A DNA stretch of 64,000 nucleotides from Paenibacillus taichungensis (GTDB lineage: Bacteria; Bacillota; Bacilli; Paenibacillales; Paenibacillaceae): contig NZ_JABMCC010000121.1 of the NCBI RefSeq assembly GCF_013359905.1, forward strand, positions 310,001 to 374,000, given 5' to 3'. Of this stretch, positions 47,004 through 55,951 are shown piece after piece. A program made the position numbers and the translations under genes. The notes beneath the pieces are model-generated. The model was not told where the DNA came from and ran no database searches. It saw only the letters and a program-made list of their open reading frames with translations. Numbering within the stretch: the first letter of the stretch is position 1; each line of letters begins with the position of its first letter.

Positions 47004-48026
47004 ATGAACCAAAGTGGAGTACCTGAGCCGAAGATTGAGTATGCTCCCAAACATTATATATGCAAGCGTGCGCAGGAACCGCTGATGCTGGACGGCCGCG
47101 TAGATAAGGCATTCTGGGATGCAGCTCATTGGACAGATGATTTCGTTGATATCGAAGGGGATCTTCGTCCGAAACCAGCAAAACAGACTCGGGTAAAAAT
47201 GCTGTGGGATGACGACCATTTCTACTTTGCTGCCGAACTGATTGAAGATCAGATATGGGCTACGTTGACCGAGCGGGACTCTGTTATTTTCTATGACAAT
47301 GATTTTGAGATTTTTATCGATCCCGACGGGGATACCCATCAATATTATGAGTTCGAGATCAATGCGCTGAATACGGTGTGGGACCTGTTATTGGTGAAGC
47401 CATATCGGGATGGTGGACCTCCGGTCAACGGTTGGGATATCAGCGGTCTTAAGACGGCTGTACATATCGATGGGGAGCTGAACACACCTGGCGCCGATAA
47501 CCGAAAATGGAGCGTCGAGGTCGCGATTCCGTGGACCAGCCTAAAGGAATGTGCAGAAGGCAACCGTCCTCCTGCACCGGGTGAGTTCTGGCGTGTCAAC
47601 TTCTCACGGGTGGAATGGCAGACCGAGGTGCAGGATGGTGAGTACCGCAAGGTGGTGAATCCGGATACAGGTAAACCTTATCCGGAGGACAACTGGGTCT
47701 GGTCACCCATGGGTATTATCAACATGCATTATCCGGAGCTATGGGGATATGTCGTATTTTCGGATGACGGAATGGAGCAGCCCTTTGAGCTGCCAGAAGA
47801 CGAACGAATCAAATGGGAACTTCGCAGACTCTACTACCGTGAACGCAATTATTTTGAAGCCCATGGTGAATTTACACAGGATGTGAAGTTACTTATGGGT
47901 GAGGAAACATTGATTTGCCAGCCTGTAATTGAAACGACCCGTAGCCTATTCCAGATTAGTACGCCTTCCTCGGACGGCACCACCTTAATCTGTATTCGGG
48001 AAGACGGAAAGCTGTGGAAGGAGTGA
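47004..48026 (+). CDS. CBM9-like carbohydrate-binding protein
   Basis: 340-residue protein without signal peptide. The N-terminal two thirds follow the CBM9/DOMON-like pattern: LMLDGRVDKAFWDAAHWTDD, VKMLWDDDHFYFAAEL, DNDFEIFIDPDGDTHQYYEF and WSVEVAIPWTSL. The C-terminal 90 residues (from LRRLYYRERNYFEAHGEFT) are variable in the family. It is cytoplasmic here, so it cannot anchor an enzyme to an external polymer; it may hold or present the imported glycan. It ends 7 nt before the transglutaminase-like gene. Confidence 0.85.
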   Translation: MNQSGVPEPKIEYAPKHYICKRAQEPLMLDGRVDKAFWDAAHWTDDFVDIEGDLRPKPAKQTRVKMLWDDDHFYFAAELIEDQIWATLTERDSVIFYDNDFEIFIDPDGDTHQYYEFEINALNTVWDLLLVKPYRDGGPPVNGWDISGLKTAVHIDGELNTPGADNRKWSVEVAIPWTSLKECAEGNRPPAPGEFWRVNFSRVEWQTEVQDGEYRKVVNPDTGKPYPEDNWVWSPMGIINMHYPELWGYVVFSDDGMEQPFELPEDERIKWELRRLYYRERNYFEAHGEFTQDVKLLMGEETLICQPVIETTRSLFQISTPSSDGTTLICIREDGKLWKE

Positions 48027-48033
48027 GCTAGCG

Positions 48034-50667
48034 ATGACCAGCCAAACCTTAGTGTTCTCGATGGATGCACAGTCCTTGGAGTGGATCGAGCAGAAATTCC
48101 AGGAGAAGTTAAACTTTGCGGATACCCGCAAAGATAAACTGTTTCATGTGTTTCAGCAGCCATTAACTGAAGAAGAGGCATGGGCTTTAAAATATGTGTA
48201 TGCCTACATGCCGGTGAACGACCTAGCTGATTATGATGGGGAACTGTTCCTCAGTCATGTGCGTCGGGCACTGGACATTCGCAAGCGTGTGCCTTGGGGG
48301 GAACGCGTACCAGATCATCTGTTTCTGCATTTTGTGCTCCCCTATCGAATCAATACAGAGAATATTGAAGATTTCCGTGGCATTATCTTTGACGAGTTGG
48401 CCGACCGGACAGCGAAATTATCCATGGCGGATGCCATTCTGGAGACCAATTACTGGTGTCATGAAAAAGCGACTTATATTGGCAGCGATCTGCGAACGAT
48501 ATCGCCGCTGACGATGATTCGGAATGCCCGCGGCCGTTGTGGAGAAGAATCCACGCTGGCGGTAGCCGCTCTTCGTAGCATTGGCATACCTGCCCGTCAG
48601 GTCTACACACCACGCTGGGCTCACTGTGACAGCAATCATGCTTGGGTAGAAGCCTGGGCGGACGGCCAGTGGTATTACATTGGGGCATGCGAGCCGGAAG
48701 CCGGATTGAATCAAGGGTGGTTCAGTCCACCAGCCCGCAGGGCCATGCTGATTAATACGAGGATATTTGCCGACTATCCGGGACCGGAGGATATAACACT
48801 CTCCGAGAAGGGATATACGGAGATCAATTTACTGGAGAACTATGCGCCAGCGCATACCATCTGCGTGAAGGTGGTAAATGAGCAGGGAGCGCCCGTGCCT
48901 GAAGCGAGTGTCCGCTTTGAGCTATACAATAGTGCTGAGTTTTATCCCATTGCCGAAATCAAGACTGATGAGCAAGGAGAAGCTTCCTTTAAGACAGGCC
49001 ATGGCGACCTAGTGATTCGTGCGGTTAGTGGTAGCAAGTGGGGTGAAATTCTATTCAAAGCTCAGGACGGTGCTCATGTTGAGCTTGTGTTGAAATCGTT
49101 AGAGCAGCCATCAGGGATCGTGGATTTTGATATGGTTCCTCCTCCGGAAGGGGAGGGAGAAGTAGTGGCTTCGTTACCAGAAGAGAAGATCCGGGATCAC
49201 AACCGCCGCCTGGAGGAAGGTACGAAGATTCGGAGTGGATATGAGGATACATTCCTGAGTGAGGAAGATGCATTTGCATTGGCTCATACAACTGGACTGC
49301 CTCCGGAGCGCGTATGGGATATTCTACAGAAGGCACGGGGTAACAGCCGCGAAATCGCTGCTTTCCTAGAGGAACGTTCCGGTGAATTTGGAGAGTGGCC
49401 ACTACAGTTGCTGGAGTCGATGAACGAAAAAGACTTGATTGATACTTTTCGGCCGACACTGGACGATCATCTTATAGGTGCACTTTCGCAGCGTGGACGA
49501 TGGGCAGAAGAGACGTTTGTGAAGTACATCCTGTGCCCGAGGGTCTCTTATGAAATGGTGGTGCCTTATCGATCCGTATTCCAGAATGCTTATTCCGAGG
49601 AAGAAGCAGCGGCGTTCAGGGAAGATCCTTCGATGCTTGCATGCAATCTGGAACAGAGCTATTCGTATTATGAGGATCTCCCTAACCTGAAAGGCAAGGG
49701 AAACCCTGTAGGTACGTACAGCCTGATGAAGGGAGATCCACAGTCGCTCGATATACTATTTGTCGCTGTGTGCCGCAGTTTGGGCATTCCGGCCCGATTG
49801 CATCCGAGCGAGCAGAAACCGCAGTATCTTAGTGACAAAGGCTGGGAGGATGCGGTGTTCAGTCTCACCTCTTCGCGAAATCAGGAGAGCTCAAGCTGGG
49901 GAATGCTGCAACTTCTCAAGGATTCAGAGGCTCGGGAGGATGCGCCGTCAGCATCCTATGCGGAGAATTTCTCGTTGGCCCGTCTGGAGGATGGCGTGTA
50001 CAAAACGCTGATTTATCCATATGGTCACACTGATATCTATAGCGATCCATTTGAGGTTGAACCGGGAGCTTATCGCTTAACGACTGGCATCCGTCTGAAA
50101 GATGGAACGGTAAGAGTCCGCTTCATTTACTGCATCGTTCGGGCTAGAGCCACCACGGAGGTAGTACTGACTTATCGCGAGACGGTGGTAGACATCCCTG
50201 TGCTTGGTAAACTGGCAACCGGCAATGAACTGACTCGTTTGGATGGTTCAGAGGTGGTGCTGAAGGACCTTCTGGGATCAGAGGGGGCCATTGCCGCGTG
50301 GATTGAACCAGAACGGGAACCGACCAAACATCTGATTCGTGAGCTGTGTGAGCTGGCTGAGCCGTTGGATAAGCTGGGCGTGCCAATTGTGCTGGTGATC
50401 GGAGATACAGAATGGAACGCCTCCTTTGACTCTGGGGCTTATCCGAAGCTGCCGGTACGTACGATTTTTGTACGGGATTCAAGTTATGCGGCCTTGTCCG
50501 GTTTCATTTCGAAACCTGCCGCTCACGAAGCGGGCTATCCGCATCTGTTCGTGTTGGATAATCAGGATCAAATCCGATACTCGGCCTCAGGGTACAAGAT
50601 TGGTACAGGCAAGGAAGCTCTGCAGATTGCTGCTGCGATATCTCAATCATTGAATGGATCGGAGTGA
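48034..50667 (+). CDS. Large cytoplasmic protein with two transglutaminase-like domains
   Basis: 877-residue protein with no signal peptide. The first transglutaminase-like domain (about 95-230) has nucleophile C169 in GRCGEES and H202 in SNHAWVEAW; the third triad position reads GACEPE (E220) where Asp is usual. A Cna/carboxypeptidase-regulatory-like beta module follows (about 275-350, VNEQGAPVPEASVRF, TDEQGEASF). A helical region comes next, then a second transglutaminase-like segment (GDPQSLDILFVAVCRSLGIP, about 565-590) whose Cys is replaced by Ser, so it is presumably inactive. The end (about 715-877) looks like a thioredoxin-fold domain without CxxC. Peptide:N-glycanases share the Cys-His-Asp core, and fucosidase/GH18 neighbours make a deglycosylating or peptide-cleaving role attractive but unproven. 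Confidence 0.75.
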   Translation: MTSQTLVFSMDAQSLEWIEQKFQEKLNFADTRKDKLFHVFQQPLTEEEAWALKYVYAYMPVNDLADYDGELFLSHVRRALDIRKRVPWGERVPDHLFLHFVLPYRINTENIEDFRGIIFDELADRTAKLSMADAILETNYWCHEKATYIGSDLRTISPLTMIRNARGRCGEESTLAVAALRSIGIPARQVYTPRWAHCDSNHAWVEAWADGQWYYIGACEPEAGLNQGWFSPPARRAMLINTRIFADYPGPEDITLSEKGYTEINLLENYAPAHTICVKVVNEQGAPVPEASVRFELYNSAEFYPIAEIKTDEQGEASFKTGHGDLVIRAVSGSKWGEILFKAQDGAHVELVLKSLEQPSGIVDFDMVPPPEGEGEVVASLPEEKIRDHNRRLEEGTKIRSGYEDTFLSEEDAFALAHTTGLPPERVWDILQKARGNSREIAAFLEERSGEFGEWPLQLLESMNEKDLIDTFRPTLDDHLIGALSQRGRWAEETFVKYILCPRVSYEMVVPYRSVFQNAYSEEEAAAFREDPSMLACNLEQSYSYYEDLPNLKGKGNPVGTYSLMKGDPQSLDILFVAVCRSLGIPARLHPSEQKPQYLSDKGWEDAVFSLTSSRNQESSSWGMLQLLKDSEAREDAPSASYAENFSLARLEDGVYKTLIYPYGHTDIYSDPFEVEPGAYRLTTGIRLKDGTVRVRFIYCIVRARATTEVVLTYRETVVDIPVLGKLATGNELTRLDGSEVVLKDLLGSEGAIAAWIEPEREPTKHLIRELCELAEPLDKLGVPIVLVIGDTEWNASFDSGAYPKLPVRTIFVRDSSYAALSGFISKPAAHEAGYPHLFVLDNQDQIRYSASGYKIGTGKEALQIAAAISQSLNGSE

Positions 50668-50673
50668 AAGCGG

Positions 50674-51720
50674 ATGACGAAATATATTGCTACTGGTTAT
50701 GTCGTCGATTCTGTTCTTCCCGACATGACGGATGAGGATCTGTTGAAATTAACACATCTGAATGTAGCCTTTGGACATGTCAAGAATGATGAAATCTCCA
50801 CCGAGCATTTAAAAAACGGAGAGGTTATCCGTAATATTAAGCGGGAGCATCCGAATCTAACGGTGCTGCTTTCCGTAGGCGGATGGAGCGCTGGTGGTTT
50901 CTCTGAAGCCGCCTCAACCCAGTCTGGAAGGGACAGTATGGCCGCATCAGCGGTTAGGGTGCTGGAGGAATACCCTTTTGACGGAATCGATCTGGACTGG
51001 GAGTATCCTTGTTACGGTGAAGCCGGTATCGCATCCAGTCCTGATGATAAACGGAATTTCACCTTACTTCTCAAAACGATCCGGGAAACGCTGGATGCCA
51101 AGGGCTCCGAGGATGGCCGTCAATATCTGCTCACCATTGCGGCAGGGGCTGATCAATACTACGTAGACGGTACAGAGATGGCTGAGGTGCAGCAGTACCT
51201 GGACTTTGTGCAGTTGATGACCTATGATATGCGCGGCGGTTTTCAGGTTCTGACCGGACATCATACGAATCTGTATACACCAACCGGTGATCTGTTCCGA
51301 ATTAGTACAGATGCTTCCGTAAATGTGTTCGTCCGTGCCGGCGTTCCGAAGGAGAAGATCGTTATCGGCGCTGCGTTCTACTCCCGGATCTGGACTGAGG
51401 TTCCTGACCGAAACCACGGCCTTCACCAAATGGCCGGTAGCACAGGCGGCTATGGTCCGGCATTTGCCGAACTGGAAGCGAAGTACATCAACAAGAATGG
51501 TTATATCCGTTATTGGGATGAGGAAGCCTGTGCACCGTTTCTGTTTAATGGGTCGAGCTTAATATCTTATGATGATGAAGAATCGATTCAGTGCAAATGT
51601 GATTACGTGAAGGATCAGGGACTGGCCGGCATCATGTTCTGGGAATACGGCTGTGATCCCACTCATCGTCTGCTGGGTGCAATACATCAAGGGCTTCAAG
51701 ATGTTCCGGTAGAGAAATAG
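50674..51720 (+). CDS. GH18 chitinase-type glycosidase, cytoplasmic
   Basis: 348-residue single-domain GH18 enzyme. The SxGG motif is LLSVGGWSAGG, the catalytic motif is DGIDLDWEYP (acid E110), and LMTYDMRGGF supplies the substrate-assisted Tyr/Asp region. There is no signal peptide or binding module. It may cleave imported chito-oligosaccharides or the GlcNAc-GlcNAc core of N-glycans; the sequence looks more chitinase than classical EndoH. It starts 7 nt after the transglutaminase-like gene and is last in the operon. Confidence 0.88.
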   Translation: MTKYIATGYVVDSVLPDMTDEDLLKLTHLNVAFGHVKNDEISTEHLKNGEVIRNIKREHPNLTVLLSVGGWSAGGFSEAASTQSGRDSMAASAVRVLEEYPFDGIDLDWEYPCYGEAGIASSPDDKRNFTLLLKTIRETLDAKGSEDGRQYLLTIAAGADQYYVDGTEMAEVQQYLDFVQLMTYDMRGGFQVLTGHHTNLYTPTGDLFRISTDASVNVFVRAGVPKEKIVIGAAFYSRIWTEVPDRNHGLHQMAGSTGGYGPAFAELEAKYINKNGYIRYWDEEACAPFLFNGSSLISYDDEESIQCKCDYVKDQGLAGIMFWEYGCDPTHRLLGAIHQGLQDVPVEK

Positions 51721-51775
51721 AAGAAGAGAGTCGGTTGCGAAGGATCGGCTTGCCTATATGAGCCGAAAACATACA

Positions 51776-51807
51776 AAACCTCCCCTAACCAAAAGGTTGG
51801 GGGAGGT
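51776..51807. terminator. Bidirectional terminator at the end of the oligosaccharide operon
   Basis: AAACCTCCCC-TAACC pairs with GGTT-GGGGGAGGTTT around an AAAA loop. T-rich on both flanks, it also serves the converging regulator gene. Confidence 0.8.
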
Positions 51808-51833
51808 TTCTATTTATTTTACGAATCCGTCCA

Positions 51834-54134
51834 CTAACCAAGGCATTCCTCGTCATCGTCATCCGGGGAATCGGAGGAGTCGTTGGGACGGTGCATTTTG
51901 CGGTACTGCCCTGGGGTATAACCCGTCTCTTTCTTGAATTTACGGATGAAGTTCGGTGTGTCCAGATAACCGACGCGAGTGATGATATCTTTTAACGGGT
52001 CGGTCGTATGCAGCAGCAGTCGGATAACCTCATCCATTCGTTTCTGCCAGATATATTGGGTGAAGTTCATACCGATCTTCTCTTTGAATGAACGGCTGAA
52101 ATACGATGAAGAGATCGTGAATTTCGATGAAATCGTACCCAGGCTGAGGTCATAATCAGAGAAATTGGCATCAATATAAGCAACAATTTCATCCATCAGG
52201 GAGCTTTCTTCCGTCTCGCTCTTTGCCTCGACATGAGCACAGATCTCGGCGGCAAGTCCTGTCAGTTTTTTCTCCAAATCCTCCAATGAATCGTAGGAAG
52301 TGATTCTTGGAAGTTGATTAACCACGTGATGTATGCCAAGCTCCGAGGCCGTTTTGAGCATCGTATTAAGAATATCGAAGCAGATGCAGCGCAGCAGCGG
52401 TACAGATGGCATTTCGGATTTCAGGGTATTTAACGCAGTCGATACCATTTGAACCGCCACATCGTAACTGCCCTGTTTCAAGCTCTGAACTAGTTTCAGC
52501 AGCACATCCTTAGGGACCCAGAAGGAAGAATCCTCTTCACTAGAGCCGGAAAGGGCGTTGAAGAAGGTACTGCTGCCTTGTCCGTGCAGCATGGACGCTT
52601 CCAGCGCGGTTGATGCCTCGATATAGGATTGGTTCAGCTGTAATGGAGAACTATAGCTGTTGCCAATCCCGATCGCGGGAGCAACTCCGACGTGCTCTGT
52701 CACCATTGATTGTAGTGATTCAACAATAGGCTCCATACGAGCATTCAAGCTGGATTCATGCCCGACTTCGGCATTAAATCCAACGATAAGGGCCACTTGG
52801 TCTGGCTGTGGAAGCTCCACGCCATAAGCATAAGCAGACAACTCCGGCAGTTCCATATCGTTGATCAGCTGCATGATAGTACGCTGTTCGGGATGATCTA
52901 CGATGGGAAAAGCATGCATTTCCCATCCCAAGGTCATAACAAAATAATGGGATCGGTTAAAGCGTATACCGAGATTATCCGTAAACTCAGAGGGGAGCTC
53001 TCCGGTATGACCATGTTTCAGTAACATAAGCAGAATATGATTACGAGCGTAGGGCTCCTGAAGGTCCACACGCTGGCTGTAATCATGCAGCGTTTTCTTG
53101 ATCCATTCCAGCTCGTTGCTGGTTGTGGAAGGTTCAGGATTATTCTTTAAACGGATAAACTCCATCAAGTCTGAAATCGGATGGTATTGTCTTCGGGCCA
53201 ACAAAATGGCGAGGAAGGTGCCCATCACCACCATGAAGGAGAAAACAAGAACAACAAAGGTACGAATATGGACGATTCGGCTGAAAAATTGATTGCTTGG
53301 CATAGCGGTTACATAAGTCCAGCCCGCGTCTGATTTGACGGATACCACCGAATGCGGTTCTTGATTCAAGGAGAGGCTGTGTGTTCCCGGCTCAAGTTCA
53401 AACAGAGATTTGACTTCCTGTTCGGTAATGGTTTCCCCCTTATAATTAGCGGCCAGCACCTGCCCATAATTATCGAAAATATAAGTCATCCCATGGTAGT
53501 CGCTGAGAATGGAATCAATCAATCCGGTCAGATTGGACTCGTGAATCAGGTACATGACGGTGCCGTGGGCGGGTGTATTGTTAGGTGCAATCGGTACAAG
53601 GTAGGCCAGCATGGAATTGGGTACTTTGGTTCCTTGAACGACTTGTTCAGCTGGTCGTATCGTGGGAAACTGAACGTTATTCAAATCTCGGATCATATCC
53701 GTTTTGTTCCATGTATTAAATTTGTAGCGGCCCGTGAATACATCCAGGTTCTCAGAGCCCTGAGACGAGTAGATGCTATCATCTCCGCGGAAGAACAGAA
53801 ATAGCTCATCGATAATGGAACTGGTGGCTTTGTATTTGACCAAGGCAGCAATTGATTCCCGGCTATAGTAGGGATGGTGAGTCCAATAGCGGGTCAGCTG
53901 CTCATCGTAGGCGATACGAAATGCGATGTCCTGCAATTCCTTCATGCGGTCATCAATGACCGTTTTGGCTTGGGTCAACTGATTAACATTAGTCTGTTCA
54001 ATCTCTGAACGGAGCGTGTCCACAGCATTGTGATAAATAATAATAGTTAATATAACAAGAGGGATAAGGAAAATGGAGATATAGGATAGTGTGTACTTAA
54101 ACAGAAGCTTGGACTTGAAGTGATTCCATTTCAT
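51834..54134 (-). CDS. Membrane-bound AraC-family regulator (sensor-fused, YesN-like output)
   Basis: 766-residue one-component regulator. TM1 (about 11-34) is followed by an external sensor domain (about 40-280, Cache-like layout), TM2 (about 288-312) and a long cytoplasmic linker. At the C-terminus are two AraC helix-turn-helix motifs (about 650-750: LSLGTISSKFTISSSYFSRS and IITRVGYLDTPNFIRKFKKE, then GYTPGQYRKMHR) and an acidic tail. In Paenibacillus such proteins typically control the adjacent LplABC-type sugar operon. GGGAGG lies 8 nt before ATG. The direct repeat at 41862-41892 is a candidate binding site. Confidence 0.9.
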   Translation of the reverse strand: MKWNHFKSKLLFKYTLSYISIFLIPLVILTIIIYHNAVDTLRSEIEQTNVNQLTQAKTVIDDRMKELQDIAFRIAYDEQLTRYWTHHPYYSRESIAALVKYKATSSIIDELFLFFRGDDSIYSSQGSENLDVFTGRYKFNTWNKTDMIRDLNNVQFPTIRPAEQVVQGTKVPNSMLAYLVPIAPNNTPAHGTVMYLIHESNLTGLIDSILSDYHGMTYIFDNYGQVLAANYKGETITEQEVKSLFELEPGTHSLSLNQEPHSVVSVKSDAGWTYVTAMPSNQFFSRIVHIRTFVVLVFSFMVVMGTFLAILLARRQYHPISDLMEFIRLKNNPEPSTTSNELEWIKKTLHDYSQRVDLQEPYARNHILLMLLKHGHTGELPSEFTDNLGIRFNRSHYFVMTLGWEMHAFPIVDHPEQRTIMQLINDMELPELSAYAYGVELPQPDQVALIVGFNAEVGHESSLNARMEPIVESLQSMVTEHVGVAPAIGIGNSYSSPLQLNQSYIEASTALEASMLHGQGSSTFFNALSGSSEEDSSFWVPKDVLLKLVQSLKQGSYDVAVQMVSTALNTLKSEMPSVPLLRCICFDILNTMLKTASELGIHHVVNQLPRITSYDSLEDLEKKLTGLAAEICAHVEAKSETEESSLMDEIVAYIDANFSDYDLSLGTISSKFTISSSYFSRSFKEKIGMNFTQYIWQKRMDEVIRLLLHTTDPLKDIITRVGYLDTPNFIRKFKKETGYTPGQYRKMHRPNDSSDSPDDDDEECLG

Positions 54135-54524
54135 ATCTGCAACCTCCCGTTTTTCTTTAGAGCTGCAGCGATAGCGCTCTCATAAAGACAGTGAAGTATT
54201 ACCATGATGCCGAGCTGCTGGGTGTTCCTACTAAAAATATTAGGAGAACTTCTCTAATAAATCAATGAATCTTTTCTGAGTTTCAGAGCAATCAGGAAGA
54301 AAGTCACATGAAAGAAGAGGAACTCGGTGAGAATAACAGGTGTAAAGCTATAAAAGGGCTTTTTTTATGAGAGGTTCATTTGCTTCAGTACATGAGGAAT
54401 TATATCGATCCAAGGATCAGCAAACCTTGATTTTTCGGCCATGGAGTAGCATGATATAGACATTCATTCCAACATGAATCATTGAGGGCGAATTGTTGAG
54501 CAACGCCTATTTGAATTAGTTTAA
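54135..54524. other. Intergenic stretch without a supported gene
   Basis: AT-rich. It includes a possible degenerate frame MRNYIDPRISKP (from about 54389) that stops at once, perhaps more debris of the AraC-type gene whose end survives at 54525-54629. Confidence 0.4.
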
Positions 54525-54629
54525 AGCCAAATTTCTTATGAATGCGGCTTTAACGATAGCGATTATTTTACCCGGCAGTTCACAAAGGTGTATGGCGTGT
54601 CTCCCAAAACGTACAGGCAATCTCTATAA
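54525..54629 (+). pseudogene. Remnant of an AraC-family regulator (C-terminal HTH only)
   Basis: A 34-codon fragment reads SQISYECGFNDSDYFTRQFT, then KVYGVSPKTYRQSL and a stop. This is the second helix-turn-helix and end of an AraC-family protein. The codon before it is TAA, and no start codon, RBS or first helix-turn-helix is present in any frame. It is therefore the decayed 3' end of a deleted regulator gene, unlike the intact AraC gene on the other strand nearby. Confidence 0.75.
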
Positions 54630-54672
54630 CATGCCGCTGTGGTGTGATTGAACAAAAGAAGGAGGGGTGAGT

Positions 54673-55032
54673 GTGAGAGAAACCTGTGTTCCAACTGGCG
54701 TGGCACTAAAAGATACCGGCTTTGGATATACGCTTTCCCTGGTAAACGGTAAATATAAAATGGTTATTCTATATTGGCTGTCTGAAAACAAAGTAATGCG
54801 ACATAATGAGCTGAAGCGAAGTATCGGTACTATTTCCTACAAAACATTGAGCGTCATGCTTAAGGAGTTAGAGGAACATGATCTGATTCTACGCAAAGAA
54901 TATCCCCAAATTCCGCCCAAAGTTGAATATTCATTGTCGGAACGAGGAAAATCAATAATGCCACTGTTAGATATGATGTGTGACTGGGGAGAAGCCAATA
55001 TGGTGTCTGCCCCGGGGTTAATGCAACGCTAA
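54673..55032 (+). CDS. HxlR-family transcriptional regulator
   Basis: 119-residue winged-helix protein with the family layout: Cys near the N-terminus (RETCVPTG), SLVNGKYKMVILYWL, RHNELKRSIGTISYKTLSVM recognition region and YSLSERGKSIMPLLDMMCDWG. The N-terminal Cys recalls redox/quinone-sensing YodB-type members. GTG 54673 (GGAGG 7 nt upstream) is preferred over GTG 54667. It converges with the oxidoreductase gene and probably represses it via the palindromes at 55707-55748. Confidence 0.87.
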   Translation: MRETCVPTGVALKDTGFGYTLSLVNGKYKMVILYWLSENKVMRHNELKRSIGTISYKTLSVMLKELEEHDLILRKEYPQIPPKVEYSLSERGKSIMPLLDMMCDWGEANMVSAPGLMQR

Positions 55033-55059
55033 CGGTCAGATTGTGAGATTAAAAAGCAA

Positions 55060-55094
55060 AAAGCAGTATCTTCCTGAATCGGAGATACTGCTTT
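55060..55094. terminator. Bidirectional terminator
   Basis: AAAGCAGTATCT (55060-55071) pairs perfectly with 55083-55094, followed by TTTTGA. It serves both converging genes. Confidence 0.85.
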
Positions 55095-55117
55095 TTTTGA
55101 TTTGCTTGAAGTGAGTG

Positions 55118-55645
55118 TTACAGGTTATCCATGAAACGTAAGTAGTTTTGTACGTTTTGTTCTAAATCACTTGCCGCAGGCTCGTGTTCTGCCCCGTAGA
55201 AGGCAAAAAATGATCGATAATCCGCACCGCAGTAAAGGAAGGTCGTCTCCAAAGGAGATAACATTTGTTCAACGGTATAGCGATATTTGGCCTCTTGCGC
55301 GTAATCCTCTTCTTTGATTCCGGCAGATACGCCCAAGGCAACTTTGCGTTGTTGCAATTTATCCCCCTTGGAGCCGTAAGCCCAGCCATACGTAAAAACT
55401 TCATCCAGCCATTGTTTAAGAAGAGGTGGGCTGCTGAACCAATAGAACGGAAATTGCAACACAAGATGGTCATGACTTTCAATGAGCTGCTGTTCTTGCT
55501 GCACATCAATATGTCCATCGGGGTAAATTTTATATAGTTCATGTACCGTATATTTTTCCGGATATTGTTGGAGTTCTTCTATCCACCGTTTGTTGATGAC
55601 CGACGTTTCCAGGTTGGGATGTGCTACGATGACAAGTGTTTTCAA
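55118..55645 (-). CDS. Flavodoxin-fold NAD(P)H oxidoreductase (quinone reductase type)
   Basis: 175-residue FMN-dependent reductase of the YwrO/KefF group, which reduces quinones or similar electrophiles by two electrons. The N-terminal nucleotide motif is MKTLVIVAHPNLETSVINK. HDHLVLQFPFYWFSSPPLLK and WLDEVFTYGWAYG are the typical flavin/active-site segments, and the tail has YCGADYRSFFAFYGAE. It is controlled by the promoter at 55682-55710 with overlapping palindromes and is probably regulated by the neighbouring HxlR protein. Confidence 0.88.
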   Translation of the reverse strand: MKTLVIVAHPNLETSVINKRWIEELQQYPEKYTVHELYKIYPDGHIDVQQEQQLIESHDHLVLQFPFYWFSSPPLLKQWLDEVFTYGWAYGSKGDKLQQRKVALGVSAGIKEEDYAQEAKYRYTVEQMLSPLETTFLYCGADYRSFFAFYGAEHEPAASDLEQNVQNYLRFMDNL

Positions 55646-55681
55646 AATGAATTCTTCCTCTCTAAGCTATAATGTTTCTTG

Positions 55682-55710
55682 AGTATAAAGGGAGATTTCC
55701 AAAGATGTAA
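55682..55710 (-). promoter_or_regulatory. Promoter of the NAD(P)H oxidoreductase gene
   Basis: On the minus strand: TTACAT (55705-55710), a 17-nt spacer and TATACT (55682-55687). Confidence 0.6.
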
Positions 55711-55748
55711 GTATGCACTTTTAGTTCAGGTACTTACCTTAGGGTAAG
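55707..55748. promoter_or_regulatory. Palindromic operator candidates for the HxlR regulator
   Basis: CTTACCTTAGGGTAAG (55733-55748) is a 6+4+6 perfect inverted repeat. GTAAGTA (55707-55713), overlapping the -35, is the inverse of TACTTAC (55731-55737). The half-site GTAAGTAC-like pattern is typical of HxlR-type operators. Confidence 0.55.
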
Positions 55749-55880
55749 CACCATCCGTCGTTTTATATGTTCCATAGAGGCCTCCAAACAGTCATGGATA
55801 TGGGATTTTGCAAAGAATTGCGGAAACATGGGTCCGTCTCGCAGAGCGTCTAGGCAGGTTTAGTAATCGAAATAAAGATA

Positions 55881-55904
55881 GCCGCCAGGCTTATGCTTGG
55901 CGGC
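55881..55904. terminator. Hairpin downstream of ArsR regulator B
   Basis: GCCGCCAGGC (55881-55890) pairs with GCTTGGCGGC (55895-55904), loop TTAT. The better T-tail (AGTTTTTG) is on the plus strand, where no gene precedes it; it probably ends the regulator gene on the minus strand. The remainder of the 55646-55951 gap holds only the oxidoreductase promoter region. Confidence 0.6.
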
Positions 55905-55951
55905 AGTTTTTGATGTTTAAGTAATAACACGGTGTGTTCGTAATGGCGTCA

